Below, in pieces: positions 53,005-61,491 of a stretch of DNA of 64,000 nt. Source of the DNA: Mycobacterium colombiense. GTDB lineage: Bacteria > Actinomycetota > Actinomycetes > Mycobacteriales > Mycobacteriaceae. The notes beneath the pieces were generated by a model. The model had not been told where the DNA came from, searched no databases, and saw only the letters and a program-made list of their open reading frames with translations. The position numbers and the translations under genes are program-made. Numbering within the stretch: position 1 is the first letter of the stretch; the number at the start of each line of letters is the position of its first letter. The stretch covers positions 21,689 to 85,688 of the forward strand of contig NZ_QMEU01000011.1 in the NCBI RefSeq assembly GCF_003284975.1, written 5' to 3'.

Positions 53005-55155
53005 CTAGCGCGGCAGCCCAAGGAGTCGCTCCGCGGCGACGGTGAGCAGGATCTGCTCGGTGCCGCCGGCGATGGTCAGGCAGCGGGTGTTGAGGAAGTC
53101 GAACACCGCGCGGTCGCCGTCCGCCCGCCGATCGACCAGCCCGCCGCCCTCGGACACATCCATGGTGAATTCGGCCAGGGCCTGGCGGTAGCGCACACCG
53201 ATGAGCTTGCGCACGCTGGACTGCGCCCCCGGGTCCTGGCCGCCCACGGCCAGCTGGGCGATCCGCTGGTCCAGCAGCGCGCCGGTCTGCGCGGCGACGA
53301 TCAACCGCCCCAACCGGTCTTGCTGCGCGGCGTCGAGGTCGAGCTCGGCCAGCAGCTCGAGCAGCTCCTCCATCGGGTTGCCCAGCGCCGTCCCGTTGGC
53401 CATCGCGACCCGCTCGTTGGCCAGCGTGGTGCGAGCCAGCCGCCAACCGTCGTTCACCTCGCCGACCACCAGCTCGTCGGGAACGAACACGTTGTCCAGG
53501 AACACCTCGTTGAACAACGAGTCGCCGGTGATCTCCCGCAGCGGGCGGATCTCGATACCCGGTGAGCTCATCTCCACCAAAAAGTAGGTGATGCCTTTGT
53601 GTTTCGGCGCGTCCGGATCGGTGCGGGCCAGGCACACGCCCCAGCGCGCCTTGTGCGCCGCCGACGTCCACACCTTCTGCCCGGTCAGGTTCCAGCCGCC
53701 CTCGGTCCGGACCGCCTTGGTGCGCAGCGACGCCAGGTCCGAGCCGGCTCCCGGCTCGGAAAACAGTTGACACCACAGGAATTCGCCACGCGTGGTGCCG
53801 GGCACGAAGCGCTCGATCTGCTCTTGCGTGCCGTGCTCGAGAATGGTCGGCGCCGCCCACCAGCCGATCACCAGGTCGGGCCGGGCCACGCCGGCCGCCG
53901 CCAGCTCCTGGTCGATCAGCAGCTGCTCGGCCGGTCCCGCGCCGCGCCCGTAGGGCGGCGGCCAGTGCGGTGCCTGCAGGCCCGCCTCGGCCAGCGCCGC
54001 CTGCCGCTTCTCCTCGGGCAGTTCGGCGATCTGGGCGACGGCGGCGGCGATCTGCGCCCGCTGGTCCTCGACCTCGCTGAGATCGATACCCAGGCGGCGT
54101 CGCACACCCGACTGGGTCAGCGCGGTGATGCGGCGTAGCCAGGCCTCCGCCCCGCCCAGGAACCGGCCGATGGCGTGCGCCCGGCGCAGGTACAGATGCG
54201 CGTCGTGCTCCCAGGTGCAACCGATGCCGCCGAGGACCTGGATGCAGTCCTTGACGCTGGCCTTCACGGCGGCGATGCCGGTGCTCGCGGCCAGGGCCGC
54301 CGCGATGGAGAACTGGGATTCGTCGTCCTCGGCGGCCGCCCGCGCGGCATCGGCGGCGGCCACCTCGGCCTGCTCGGCGCGGCACAGCATCTCGGCGCAG
54401 ATGTGCTTGATGGCCTGGAAGCTGCCGATCGGCTTGCCGAACTGCTCGCGGACCTTGGCGTAGTCGACGGCGGTCTCCAGCGACCATCGGGTGATGCCGG
54501 CCGCCTCGGCCGCCAGGACGGTCGCGGCCAGTTCCTCGACGCGCTCGCGCTTGTCCGACACCACGGTGGCCGGCGCCGAGTCCAGCACCACCCGGGCCAG
54601 GGGCTGGGAGAAGTCGGTGGCCTGCAGGGGTTCGATCCGCACGCTCTCGCCGCCGGTGTCGATCAGCAGCCACTTGCCGTGGGCAGGCGCCAGCAGCACG
54701 GCGCCGTCGGCCACGCCCAGCGCGAACGGCAGCGTGCCCGAGGCCTTCGACGTCGCGCCGTCGAACCCGATGTCACCGTCGAGCGCCAGCCCGGCGAAAC
54801 GCTCCCCGGCGACCAGCGCCGCCAGCAACTCCGGCTCCGATCCGGCCTCGGCGAGAACCAGCGTGGCCAGCGCGGTGGTGGCCACCGGCCCGGGGATCAG
54901 CGCCTTCGCCGCCTCCTCGACCATCGCGCACAGGTCTTCGATGCTGCCGTCCGCCCCGCCGAACTCCTCGGGGATCGCGACGCCGAAGATGCCCAGCTCG
55001 GCCAGCCGGGAGAACACCGGCCGCCAGGCGTCGGCCTCGCCGTGCTCCACGTCGCGGATCGCCGCGGTGCCGCCCGGCCCCGACGTCGAATTGCGGGCCC
55101 AGTCGCGCACCAGGGCCCGCGCGGCAAACTGCTCGTCGGTGACGGTCGCTACCAC
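53005..55155 (-). CDS. fadE34: Two-domain acyl-CoA dehydrogenase FadE34 (ChsE3 type)
   Basis: 716 aa (recalled Rv3573c, 711 aa) from GTG 55155, giving VVATVTDEQ; GGAGG lies 8 nt upstream. Two fused ACAD units: the N-terminal one ends near DYAKVREQFGKPIGSFQAIKHIC and LGGIGCTWEHDAHLYLRRAH. The C-terminal one has FSEPGAGSDLASLRTKA, GQKVWTSAAHKARW and AGGTEQILLTVAAERLLGLPR. It thus packs the alpha/beta pair seen elsewhere as separate subunits into one chain, and acts on a steroid side-chain CoA ester. It diverges from kstR with a KstR operator between. Confidence 0.93.
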   Translation of the reverse strand: MVATVTDEQFAARALVRDWARNSTSGPGGTAAIRDVEHGEADAWRPVFSRLAELGIFGVAIPEEFGGADGSIEDLCAMVEEAAKALIPGPVATTALATLVLAEAGSEPELLAALVAGERFAGLALDGDIGFDGATSKASGTLPFALGVADGAVLLAPAHGKWLLIDTGGESVRIEPLQATDFSQPLARVVLDSAPATVVSDKRERVEELAATVLAAEAAGITRWSLETAVDYAKVREQFGKPIGSFQAIKHICAEMLCRAEQAEVAAADAARAAAEDDESQFSIAAALAASTGIAAVKASVKDCIQVLGGIGCTWEHDAHLYLRRAHAIGRFLGGAEAWLRRITALTQSGVRRRLGIDLSEVEDQRAQIAAAVAQIAELPEEKRQAALAEAGLQAPHWPPPYGRGAGPAEQLLIDQELAAAGVARPDLVIGWWAAPTILEHGTQEQIERFVPGTTRGEFLWCQLFSEPGAGSDLASLRTKAVRTEGGWNLTGQKVWTSAAHKARWGVCLARTDPDAPKHKGITYFLVEMSSPGIEIRPLREITGDSLFNEVFLDNVFVPDELVVGEVNDGWRLARTTLANERVAMANGTALGNPMEELLELLAELDLDAAQQDRLGRLIVAAQTGALLDQRIAQLAVGGQDPGAQSSVRKLIGVRYRQALAEFTMDVSEGGGLVDRRADGDRAVFDFLNTRCLTIAGGTEQILLTVAAERLLGLPR

Positions 55156-55282
55156 GTGAGAGACCTCCGCGTCCTTGACTCGGTGTGACAAGGGCTCAAG
55201 CCCCTGACCTGACTGTGCGATCTGCCCGCCCAGCGGGTATGTCTTCCGCACGTGTTGGCACGCAACCCGCGCTCTACGAGAC

Positions 55283-55296
55283 TAGAACGTGTTCTA
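55283..55296. promoter_or_regulatory. KstR operator between fadE34 and kstR
   Basis: TAGAACGTGTTCTA fully matches the KstR motif. It lies 127 bp from fadE34 and about 140 bp before kstR, implying autoregulation. Confidence 0.87.
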
Positions 55297-55395
55297 ATAG
55301 TGCCAGTGATCGACCGTCAAGTCGAACGCCATTACAGCAGCACAGCGCTTGTCCGCGGCGGTATGGAGGTGGGAAATTCACACGCAGAATGCGTA

Positions 55396-55409
55396 TCGTT
55401 TGCAAACGA
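55396..55409. promoter_or_regulatory. Perfect 14-bp palindrome in the kstR leader
   Basis: TCGTTTGCAAACGA reads identically on both strands, 28 bp before the kstR ATG. It does not fit the KstR or KstR2 motifs and may be a site for another regulator. Confidence 0.45.
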
Positions 55410-55437
55410 ACCGCCGGGAACAGGAGCAAACCGTCAC

Positions 55438-56097
55438 ATGCCAGCCAACGCAAATCCGAGCCGCGTATCTGACGCGCAGCCGCGCGAGGTTCTGAACGTG
55501 GCGGTACTGGCGGAGTCCGAACTGGGGTCGGAGGCGCAGCGGGAACGCCGCAAGCGCATCCTGGACGCCACCATGGCCATCGCCTCCAAGGGCGGCTACG
55601 AGGCAGTTCAGATGCGCGCGGTGGCCGATCGCGCCGACGTTGCGGTGGGGACGCTGTACCGGTATTTCCCGTCGAAGGTGCACCTGCTGGTGTCGGCGCT
55701 GGGCCGCGAGTTCAGCCGCATCGACGCCAAGACGGACCGCTCGGCGATGACCGGGGGCACGCCCTTTCAGCGGCTGAACTTCATGGTGGGCAAGCTCAAC
55801 CGCGCGATGCAGCGCAACCCCCTGCTGACCGAGGCGATGACCCGGGCCTACGTGTTCGCCGACGCGTCGGCGGCCAGCGAGGTCGACCAGGTGGAGAAGC
55901 TCATCGATTCGATGTTCGCGCGGGCGATGGCCGACGGCGAACCGACCGAGGACCAGTACCACATCGCCCGGGTGATCTCCGACGTGTGGCTGTCGAACCT
56001 GCTGGCGTGGCTCACCCGGCGGGCCTCGGCCACCGACGTCAGCAAGCGGCTGGACCTCGCGGTGCGGCTGCTGATCGGCGACCAGGACTCGAAGTAG
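55438..56097 (+). CDS. kstR: TetR-family repressor of cholesterol catabolism KstR
   Basis: 219 aa from ATG 55438 (MPANANPSRVSDAQPREVLN). A GTG at 55498 gives the shorter 199-aa form annotated for Rv3574. The N-terminal extension resembles that of the longer M. tuberculosis form, so I prefer the ATG (AGGAG 11 nt upstream). HTH: GGYEAVQMRAVADRADVAVGTLYRYF. It represses the operators listed here; early cholesterol CoA thioesters release it. Monocistronic, autoregulated through 55283. Confidence 0.94.
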   Translation: MPANANPSRVSDAQPREVLNVAVLAESELGSEAQRERRKRILDATMAIASKGGYEAVQMRAVADRADVAVGTLYRYFPSKVHLLVSALGREFSRIDAKTDRSAMTGGTPFQRLNFMVGKLNRAMQRNPLLTEAMTRAYVFADASAASEVDQVEKLIDSMFARAMADGEPTEDQYHIARVISDVWLSNLLAWLTRRASATDVSKRLDLAVRLLIGDQDSK

Positions 56098-56103
56098 CCC
56101 GGC

Positions 56104-57192
56104 TCACGCCGGCGGGCCGGCGGTGCGGCCCCGGATGAGTTCGGTGTCCAACAGTTCGACGGCGGGCAGGCCCGGCGTGCCTGTCCGTGGCGGCTTCAAC
56201 AACAGCTCCCCGGCCCGGCGGCCCTTCTGCAGGCTGGACTGCGACACCGTGGTCAGCCCGCGGTTGATCGCCTCGGGCACGCCGTCGAAGCCGGTGACGG
56301 TCATCTGCCCCGGCACGTAAATGCCGTGCGCACGCAGGTAATCCATGGCCGACAGCGCCAGGATGTCGGCGGTGCACATGAGCGCGGTGATCCGCGGGTT
56401 GGCCTGCAGCGCCGCCTTGGCGGCCGCGCCACCCGATTCGGGCAGGTGCTCGTAGCTCTCCACCACGGTCAACGAATCGGGCTCCACGCCCGCGGCCGTC
56501 ATCGCCTCCCACACGCCGACGATGCGCTCGCGCTGCACGTCGAACGCGGGTGAGCGGAGCCGGTCGGCGTCGACCAGGCCCTGGCGCCGGTCCCGGCCCA
56601 GCCGCATGGTCAGCAGCCCGATCTCGCGATGCCCCAGACCCAGCACGTGGTCGGCGAGCTCACGCATCGCCGCACGGTCGTCGATGCCGACCCGCGAGAC
56701 GCCGGCCAGCCCCTTGGGCTGGTCGACCACCACTATCGGCAGCCGGCGCTGCAACACCACCTGCAGGTAGGGATCCTCGTCGCACACCGAATAGACCACA
56801 AAGCCATCCACGCCGGCCGAAAGCACCGCGGCCGTGCCGTCTTTGAGGCTGCGGCTGGGTCCGACGGCCACCAGCAGCAGCCCCTGCCCCAACGCTTCGC
56901 AGGACTGGGCCACGCCGGTGACGAAGTCGCGTGCGGCCGGGTCGCTGAAGAAGTAGGGCAGCGGTTCGGCCATCACCAGACCGACCGCGCCCGCCTTGCG
57001 GGTCCGCAACGAACGCGCCACCGGGTCGGGGCCGGCGTAGCCCAACCGCTTGGCCGTCGCGAGGACGCGCTCGCGCAGGTCCGGGGAGAGCTGATCGGGC
57101 CGGTTGAAGGCATTCGAGATCGTCGTGCGCGAAACGTTGAGCTCGTCCGCCAACGACGCCAGAGTCGCACGCCGGCGCGGTGTGGGACTCAC
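56104..57192 (-). CDS. LacI-family transcriptional regulator (Rv3575c type)
   Basis: 362 aa from GTG 57192 (VSPTPRRRATLASLADEL), recalled Rv3575c 359 aa. An upstream in-frame ATG at 57270 lies inside the palindrome and is not used here. N-terminal HTH (TLASLADELNVSRTTISNAFNRPDQLS) with hinge (VARSLRTRKAGAVGLV), then a periplasmic-binding-like sensor domain. Effector unknown. It converges with kstR and diverges from a zinc-type ABC transporter; a palindrome with a LacI-type centre lies 60 bp upstream. Confidence 0.9.
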   Translation of the reverse strand: MSPTPRRRATLASLADELNVSRTTISNAFNRPDQLSPDLRERVLATAKRLGYAGPDPVARSLRTRKAGAVGLVMAEPLPYFFSDPAARDFVTGVAQSCEALGQGLLLVAVGPSRSLKDGTAAVLSAGVDGFVVYSVCDEDPYLQVVLQRRLPIVVVDQPKGLAGVSRVGIDDRAAMRELADHVLGLGHREIGLLTMRLGRDRRQGLVDADRLRSPAFDVQRERIVGVWEAMTAAGVEPDSLTVVESYEHLPESGGAAAKAALQANPRITALMCTADILALSAMDYLRAHGIYVPGQMTVTGFDGVPEAINRGLTTVSQSSLQKGRRAGELLLKPPRTGTPGLPAVELLDTELIRGRTAGPPA

Positions 57193-57251
57193 GTTCGGTG
57201 AGGCTACAGCGGATCGGGGCTCGTGCGTACGCGCTTCAGCTTGCGGCTTTG

Positions 57252-57272
57252 TAATGGAAACGGTTTTCATTA
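57252..57272. promoter_or_regulatory. Near-perfect 21-bp palindrome: Zur box or LacI-type operator
   Basis: Core TGGAAACGGTTTTCA, extended by TAA/TTA arms (one non-pairing position besides the centre). It resembles actinobacterial Zur boxes (TGAAAACGATTTTCA-like), which suits the zinc transporter 43 bp downstream. It also has the central CG of LacI-type operators, which suits the divergent regulator. Confidence 0.6.
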
Positions 57273-57314
57273 GTATTGTGGATCGGCTGACTGGCCGGCG
57301 GGAGGAAATCGGAC

Positions 57315-58259
57315 GTGCGCATGGCACCGACGCGGCAACGAACGGCGAAGGCCAGAACCGCCGACGCGACGCGATGGCTGGCGGCCGCGCTGGCGTTGGC
57401 CGGCGGCGCGGCGCTTACCGGCTGTGGCGCAACGGCGCATTCGCGCGAGCTCTCCGTCGTCGCCTCCACCGACGTGTGGGGCAGCGTGGCGCGCGCCGTC
57501 ACCGGCCGCCACGTCGCCGTCAAATCCATTCTCAGCGGGGCGGACATCGACCCGCACTCCTACGAGGTCAGTCCCGCCGACGCCGCCGCGATCGCCGACG
57601 CCCCGCTGGTGGTCTTCAACGGCGGCGGGTACGACGGGTGGGTCGACGACGTGCTGGCCCGCCACCCCGACGCCAAGCCGGTCAACGCCTACTCGTTTCT
57701 GAACAACGACGGAGCACCCCGCAACGAGCACGTCTTCTATGACCTGGGCGTCGCCAAATCGGTGGCGAGCGCCATCGCCGAGCGCCTCGCGACGATCGAC
57801 GCGGGCAACGCCGCCGACTACCGGACCAACGCCGCCGCGTTCGGCCGCGACGCCGACTCGATCGCCGGCGCCGAACACGCCATCGCGACCGCCTACCCCA
57901 ACACCCCGGTGGTCGCGACCGAACCGGTCGCGTTCTACCTGCTCAAGGCCACGGGCCTGGTGAACCGGACCCCGCCCGCGTTCGAGGCGGCCATCGAGAA
58001 CGAGACCGATCCGGCACCGGCCGACATGGCGGTGGTTCTCGACCTGGTCAACCGTCGTCAGGTGTCGGCGGTGCTGCTCAACCCGCAGACCTCCACCACC
58101 GCGATCAACGGCCTGCGCGACGCCGCACGGCGCGCGGGCGTCCCGGTCACCGATGTGTCCGAAACCCTGACCGATGGCACGGAATACCTTGCCTGGCAAC
58201 GCAATACGGTCAGTCAGCTGCAGTCCGCGCTGCGGTCGAGCCGGCCCGTACCGTCGTGA
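57315..58259 (+). CDS. Zinc-type ABC transporter substrate-binding lipoprotein
   Basis: 314 aa from GTG 57315 with GGAGG 9 nt upstream. Lipobox LTGC with Cys37 after an unusually long N-terminus. ZnuA/TroA cluster A-I fold: ADIDPHSYEVSPADA and NEHVFYD hold candidate metal His, ATEPVAFY a Glu. It captures a divalent metal, probably zinc, at the outer face of the membrane. It overlaps the ATPase gene by 4 nt. The palindrome at 57252 suggests Zur-type control. I do not recall this transporter at the locus in M. tuberculosis. Confidence 0.87.
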   Translation: MRMAPTRQRTAKARTADATRWLAAALALAGGAALTGCGATAHSRELSVVASTDVWGSVARAVTGRHVAVKSILSGADIDPHSYEVSPADAAAIADAPLVVFNGGGYDGWVDDVLARHPDAKPVNAYSFLNNDGAPRNEHVFYDLGVAKSVASAIAERLATIDAGNAADYRTNAAAFGRDADSIAGAEHAIATAYPNTPVVATEPVAFYLLKATGLVNRTPPAFEAAIENETDPAPADMAVVLDLVNRRQVSAVLLNPQTSTTAINGLRDAARRAGVPVTDVSETLTDGTEYLAWQRNTVSQLQSALRSSRPVPS

Positions 58260-59071
58260 GCCTCGAACCGGCCATCGAGAACCCCGCGGAAACGGTTTCG
58301 CTGCGGGGGGCGCGGCTGTCCTTCGGCGACCGCGTGCTGTGGGACCACCTGGACCTGTCGGTGTCGCGCGGCGAATTCATCGCGGTGCTGGGCCCGAACG
58401 GCAGCGGCAAGACGTCGCTGCTCAAGGTGCTGCTGGGGCAGCTGCCGCTGAGCGGCGGTGTCGGGCTGGTGGACGGCAAGCCGATCACTTCCGGCAGCGG
58501 ACGCATCGGCTATGTGCCCCAACACCATCCGATGGACGCCGACGTGATGCTGCGCGGGCGCGACCTGGTGCGGCTGGGCATCGACGGGCCGAGCTGGGGC
58601 GCGATCCCGTTGCGGTCCGCCGATCGGGCCCGCCGGCGCGCGGCCGTGCGCCAGGCGCTGCGCCAAGTCAACGGCGAACACCTGGCCGACGTCCGGGTCG
58701 GGATGATGTCGGGCGGCGAGTTGCAGCGGGTGCGCATCGCCCAGGCGTTGGTCAGCGACCCGCTGCTGTTGCTGTGCGACGAACCGCTGCTGACGCTGGA
58801 CCCGGCCAACGCCAGGCTGGTGTCGGCGCTCATCGAGCGGCGCCGCCAGGACGCCGCGACCACCGTCATCGTCGTCACCCACGAAATCAACCCGATCCTG
58901 CCGTACGTGGACCGGCTGCTGTATCTGGTCGACGGCCGGTTCGAGATCGGCACGGTCGAGCAGGTGATGACCAGCCAGACCCTCTCGGCGCTCTACCAAT
59001 CCGACATCCAGGTGGTGAAGGTCAAGGACGGTTACGTGGTGGCCGGCGCTCGTGACGACGGGTACTGCTGA
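58256..59071 (+). CDS. Metal ABC transporter ATP-binding protein
   Basis: 271 aa from GTG 58256. Walker A GPNGSGKTS, Q loop YVPQHHP, signature MSGGELQRVRIAQAL, Walker B LLLLCDEPLLTLD, and switch His in VTHEIN. It is the ZnuC-like ATPase energising the permease encoded next (its stop shares a base with that start). Order SBP-ATPase-permease in one coupled operon. Confidence 0.9.
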   Translation: MSLEPAIENPAETVSLRGARLSFGDRVLWDHLDLSVSRGEFIAVLGPNGSGKTSLLKVLLGQLPLSGGVGLVDGKPITSGSGRIGYVPQHHPMDADVMLRGRDLVRLGIDGPSWGAIPLRSADRARRRAAVRQALRQVNGEHLADVRVGMMSGGELQRVRIAQALVSDPLLLLCDEPLLTLDPANARLVSALIERRRQDAATTVIVVTHEINPILPYVDRLLYLVDGRFEIGTVEQVMTSQTLSALYQSDIQVVKVKDGYVVAGARDDGYC

Positions 59072-59931
59072 TGGAGCATCGGCTCGCCGGCCTGCTGGAC
59101 CACCTGTTCTCCTTCGACATCACCGCCCACCTGCTCGCCCACGACTTCGTGCAGCAGGCGCTGGTGGCGGCCGCCCTGCTGGGGCTGGTGGCCGGGCTGA
59201 TCGGGCCGTTCATCGCGATGCGCCAGATGTCGTTCGCCGTGCACGGTTCCAGCGAATTGTCTTTGACCGGAGCCGCTTTCGCGCTGCTGGTGGGGTTCGG
59301 CGTGGGCCTCGGCGCCCTGATCGGCAGCGCCCTGGCCGCGGCGCTGTTCGGTGTGCTCGGCCGGCGCGACCGGGAACGCGACTCGGTGATCGGCGTGGTG
59401 CTGGCGTTCGGGCTGGGCCTGGCGGTGTTGTTCATCCATCTCTATCCGGGCCGCACGTCGACCAGCTTCGCCCTGTTGACCGGCCAGATCGTCGGGGTGG
59501 GCTATACGGGCCTGACCATGCTGGCGCTGGTCTGTTTGCTCGTCATCGCCGTGCTGGCGACGTGTTACCGCCCGCTGCTGTTCGCCACGGTCGACCCCGA
59601 CGTCGCCGCCGCCCGCGGCGTGCCGGTCTACGCGCTCGGCATCGTGTTCGCCGCCCTGGTCGGGGTGGTGGCGGCCCAGGCGGTGCAGATCGTCGGCGCG
59701 CTGCTGGTGATGTCGTTGTTGATCACGCCGGCGGCCGCGGCGGCCCGGCTGGTCGCCTCCCCGGCGGCGGCGATGGTGACCTCGGTGGTGTTCGCCGAGG
59801 TGTCCGCGGTCGGGGGCCTGGTGCTGTCGCTGGCGCCGGGCGTGCCGGTGTCGGTGTTCGTCGCGAGCATCTCGTTCCTGATCTACCTGCTCTGCTGGCT
59901 GATCGGGCGCCGGCGATCCGCTGCGGCTTAA
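59071..59931 (+). CDS. Metal ABC transporter permease (ABC-3 family)
   Basis: 286 aa polytopic membrane protein with about eight or nine helices. ABC-3 family landmarks are MRQMSFAVHGSSELSLTGAAFALL near residues 50-75 and QAVQIVGALLVMSLLITPAAAAARL near 195-220. It forms the zinc/manganese-type channel with the adjacent ATPase and lipoprotein. Coupled to the ATPase by a shared base. Confidence 0.9.
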   Translation: MEHRLAGLLDHLFSFDITAHLLAHDFVQQALVAAALLGLVAGLIGPFIAMRQMSFAVHGSSELSLTGAAFALLVGFGVGLGALIGSALAAALFGVLGRRDRERDSVIGVVLAFGLGLAVLFIHLYPGRTSTSFALLTGQIVGVGYTGLTMLALVCLLVIAVLATCYRPLLFATVDPDVAAARGVPVYALGIVFAALVGVVAAQAVQIVGALLVMSLLITPAAAAARLVASPAAAMVTSVVFAEVSAVGGLVLSLAPGVPVSVFVASISFLIYLLCWLIGRRRSAAA

Positions 59932-59968
59932 GCTGGGCCCCACAAGGTTCCACGTCCGGGAGGCAGTG

Positions 59969-60676
59969 GTGCGCGGGCGAATCGCGTTGCTGGTGGCCGC
60001 GGCGGTGTCCACCCTGGCGACCGGCTGCACCACCGTGGTCGGCGGCAGCGCGTCACCCGCGGACACCTCCGGTCCGCTGCCCCAGCCGCCGGTGGTCGCC
60101 GCGGCGCTGGATGGGCTGCTGCTCGGGGTGGACCAGATCAACTCCTTGCTCAGCTCGGGGATGCGGCTGCGGTACGGCGTTCAGACGATGTGGGATTGGA
60201 GTTCGACTTTCAGCGACAAGAGCTGCCTGGCGATGGACGGCCCGGCCCAGGAGGCCGTCTATGCGGACACCGGCTGGATCGCGATGCGTGGCCAGCGCCT
60301 CGACGACAACTTCGACGACCCGGCGGTCCGCAACGACTCCGCCATCCAAGCCGTGATCGCCTACCCTTCGGCGCGCAAGGCCAACGCGTTCTACGACGCC
60401 TCGGTGCGAAGGTGGTCCGCCTGCGCCAACCGGAAGTTCTCCGAACATCCCGTGGACAAGCCGGAAATCGTGTGGACGGTCGGCGAGGCCCACAAGGTCG
60501 GTGGCACGCTCAGCACCTCCGAAGTTCAGGACAGTAGCGACGGCTGGACGTGCCAGCGGGCGCTGACCGTGCGCAACAACGTCGTCATCGACGTCGCCAC
60601 CTGCGGCTCCTTCGTGCCCGGCGGTTCCGCGGTCGACCTCGCCGAGCAGATCGCGGCCAGGGTCAGCGGGCGGTAG
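59969..60676 (+). CDS. lppH: Lipoprotein LppH, PknH-sensor-domain-like
   Basis: 235 aa from GTG 59969 (59966 is also GTG but sits 2 nt from the GGGAGG). Lipobox LATGC, Cys20. The mature part resembles the extracytoplasmic PknH_C domain: WIAMRGQRL, a RWSACAN block and DGWTCQRALTVRNNVVIDVATCG with paired Cys. Located at the cell envelope; ligand unknown. It matches Rv3576 by position and type. It starts 37 bp after the permease and may or may not be in the same operon. Confidence 0.86.
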   Translation: MRGRIALLVAAAVSTLATGCTTVVGGSASPADTSGPLPQPPVVAAALDGLLLGVDQINSLLSSGMRLRYGVQTMWDWSSTFSDKSCLAMDGPAQEAVYADTGWIAMRGQRLDDNFDDPAVRNDSAIQAVIAYPSARKANAFYDASVRRWSACANRKFSEHPVDKPEIVWTVGEAHKVGGTLSTSEVQDSSDGWTCQRALTVRNNVVIDVATCGSFVPGGSAVDLAEQIAARVSGR

Positions 60677-60732
60677 CCGACGCCGCGCGTCCTCGCCTAG
60701 GCGGGCGCGGGGTGCCCCCATAAGCTGGGCGG

Positions 60733-61491
60733 GTGGCCGCTATCGACCTCAACGCCGACCTGGGCGAGGGCTTCGGTGTCTGGCGCCTGGGTGACGACGA
60801 CGCCATGCTCGGCATCGTCAGCAGCGCCAACGTCGCGTGCGGTTTCCACGCCGGTGACCCGGCGGGCCTGCTGCGGGTATGCCGATCGGCCGCTCGGCGC
60901 GGGGTCCGCATCGGGGCGCAGGTGAGCTACCGCGACCTGGCCGGGTTCGGCAGGCGCTTCATCGACGTCGCCGCCGAGGACCTGATCGCCGACGTGGTGT
61001 ATCAGATCGGCGCGCTGCGGGCGATGGCGCACGCGGCCGGCTCCACGGTGTCCTACGTCAAACCCCATGGCGCGCTCTACAATACGATCGTCACCCACGT
61101 CGAGCAGGCCGCCGCCGTAGCCGAGGCGGTGCGCCTGGTGGATTCCGGGTTGCCGGTGTTGGGCATGGCGGACTCGGCGTTCTTCGAAGAAGCCACCCGG
61201 CGCGGGTTACGCACCGTCGCAGAGGCTTTCGCCGACCGGGCCTACCGGCCCGACGGCCGGCTGGTGTCGCGCCGCGATCGAGGCGCGGTGCTGGCCGACC
61301 CGGCGGTGATCGCCGACCGGGTGGCGGCCATGGTCGACTCCGGGCGGATCACCGCGATCGACGGCACCCAACTCACGCTGAAGGTGGAATCGGTTTGCGT
61401 GCATGGTGATTCGCCGGGGGCGGTGCAGATCGCCACCGCCGTCCGCGACCGCCTTGCCACGGCCGGCACCGAGATCAAGGCGTTCTGCTGA
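60733..61491 (+). CDS. pxpA: LamB/YcsF family, 5-oxoprolinase subunit A-like
   Basis: 252 aa from GTG 60733. Family motifs: DLNADLGEGFG at the N-terminus, NVACGFHAGDP near residue 35, YVKPHGALYN near 110 and VCVHGDSPGAV near the C-terminus. PxpA normally works with PxpB and PxpC to hydrolyse 5-oxoproline with ATP; no PxpB/C gene is in this window. It overlaps the MBL-fold gene by one base. I recall no gene here in M. tuberculosis between lppH and Rv3577. Confidence 0.87.
   Translation: MAAIDLNADLGEGFGVWRLGDDDAMLGIVSSANVACGFHAGDPAGLLRVCRSAARRGVRIGAQVSYRDLAGFGRRFIDVAAEDLIADVVYQIGALRAMAHAAGSTVSYVKPHGALYNTIVTHVEQAAAVAEAVRLVDSGLPVLGMADSAFFEEATRRGLRTVAEAFADRAYRPDGRLVSRRDRGAVLADPAVIADRVAAMVDSGRITAIDGTQLTLKVESVCVHGDSPGAVQIATAVRDRLATAGTEIKAFC

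Noticed and set aside
57193..57327. N-terminal extension of the LacI regulator through an ATG at 57270
   Set aside because: That ATG lies within the regulatory palindrome, and the conserved protein starts at VSPTPRRRATLAS (57192).
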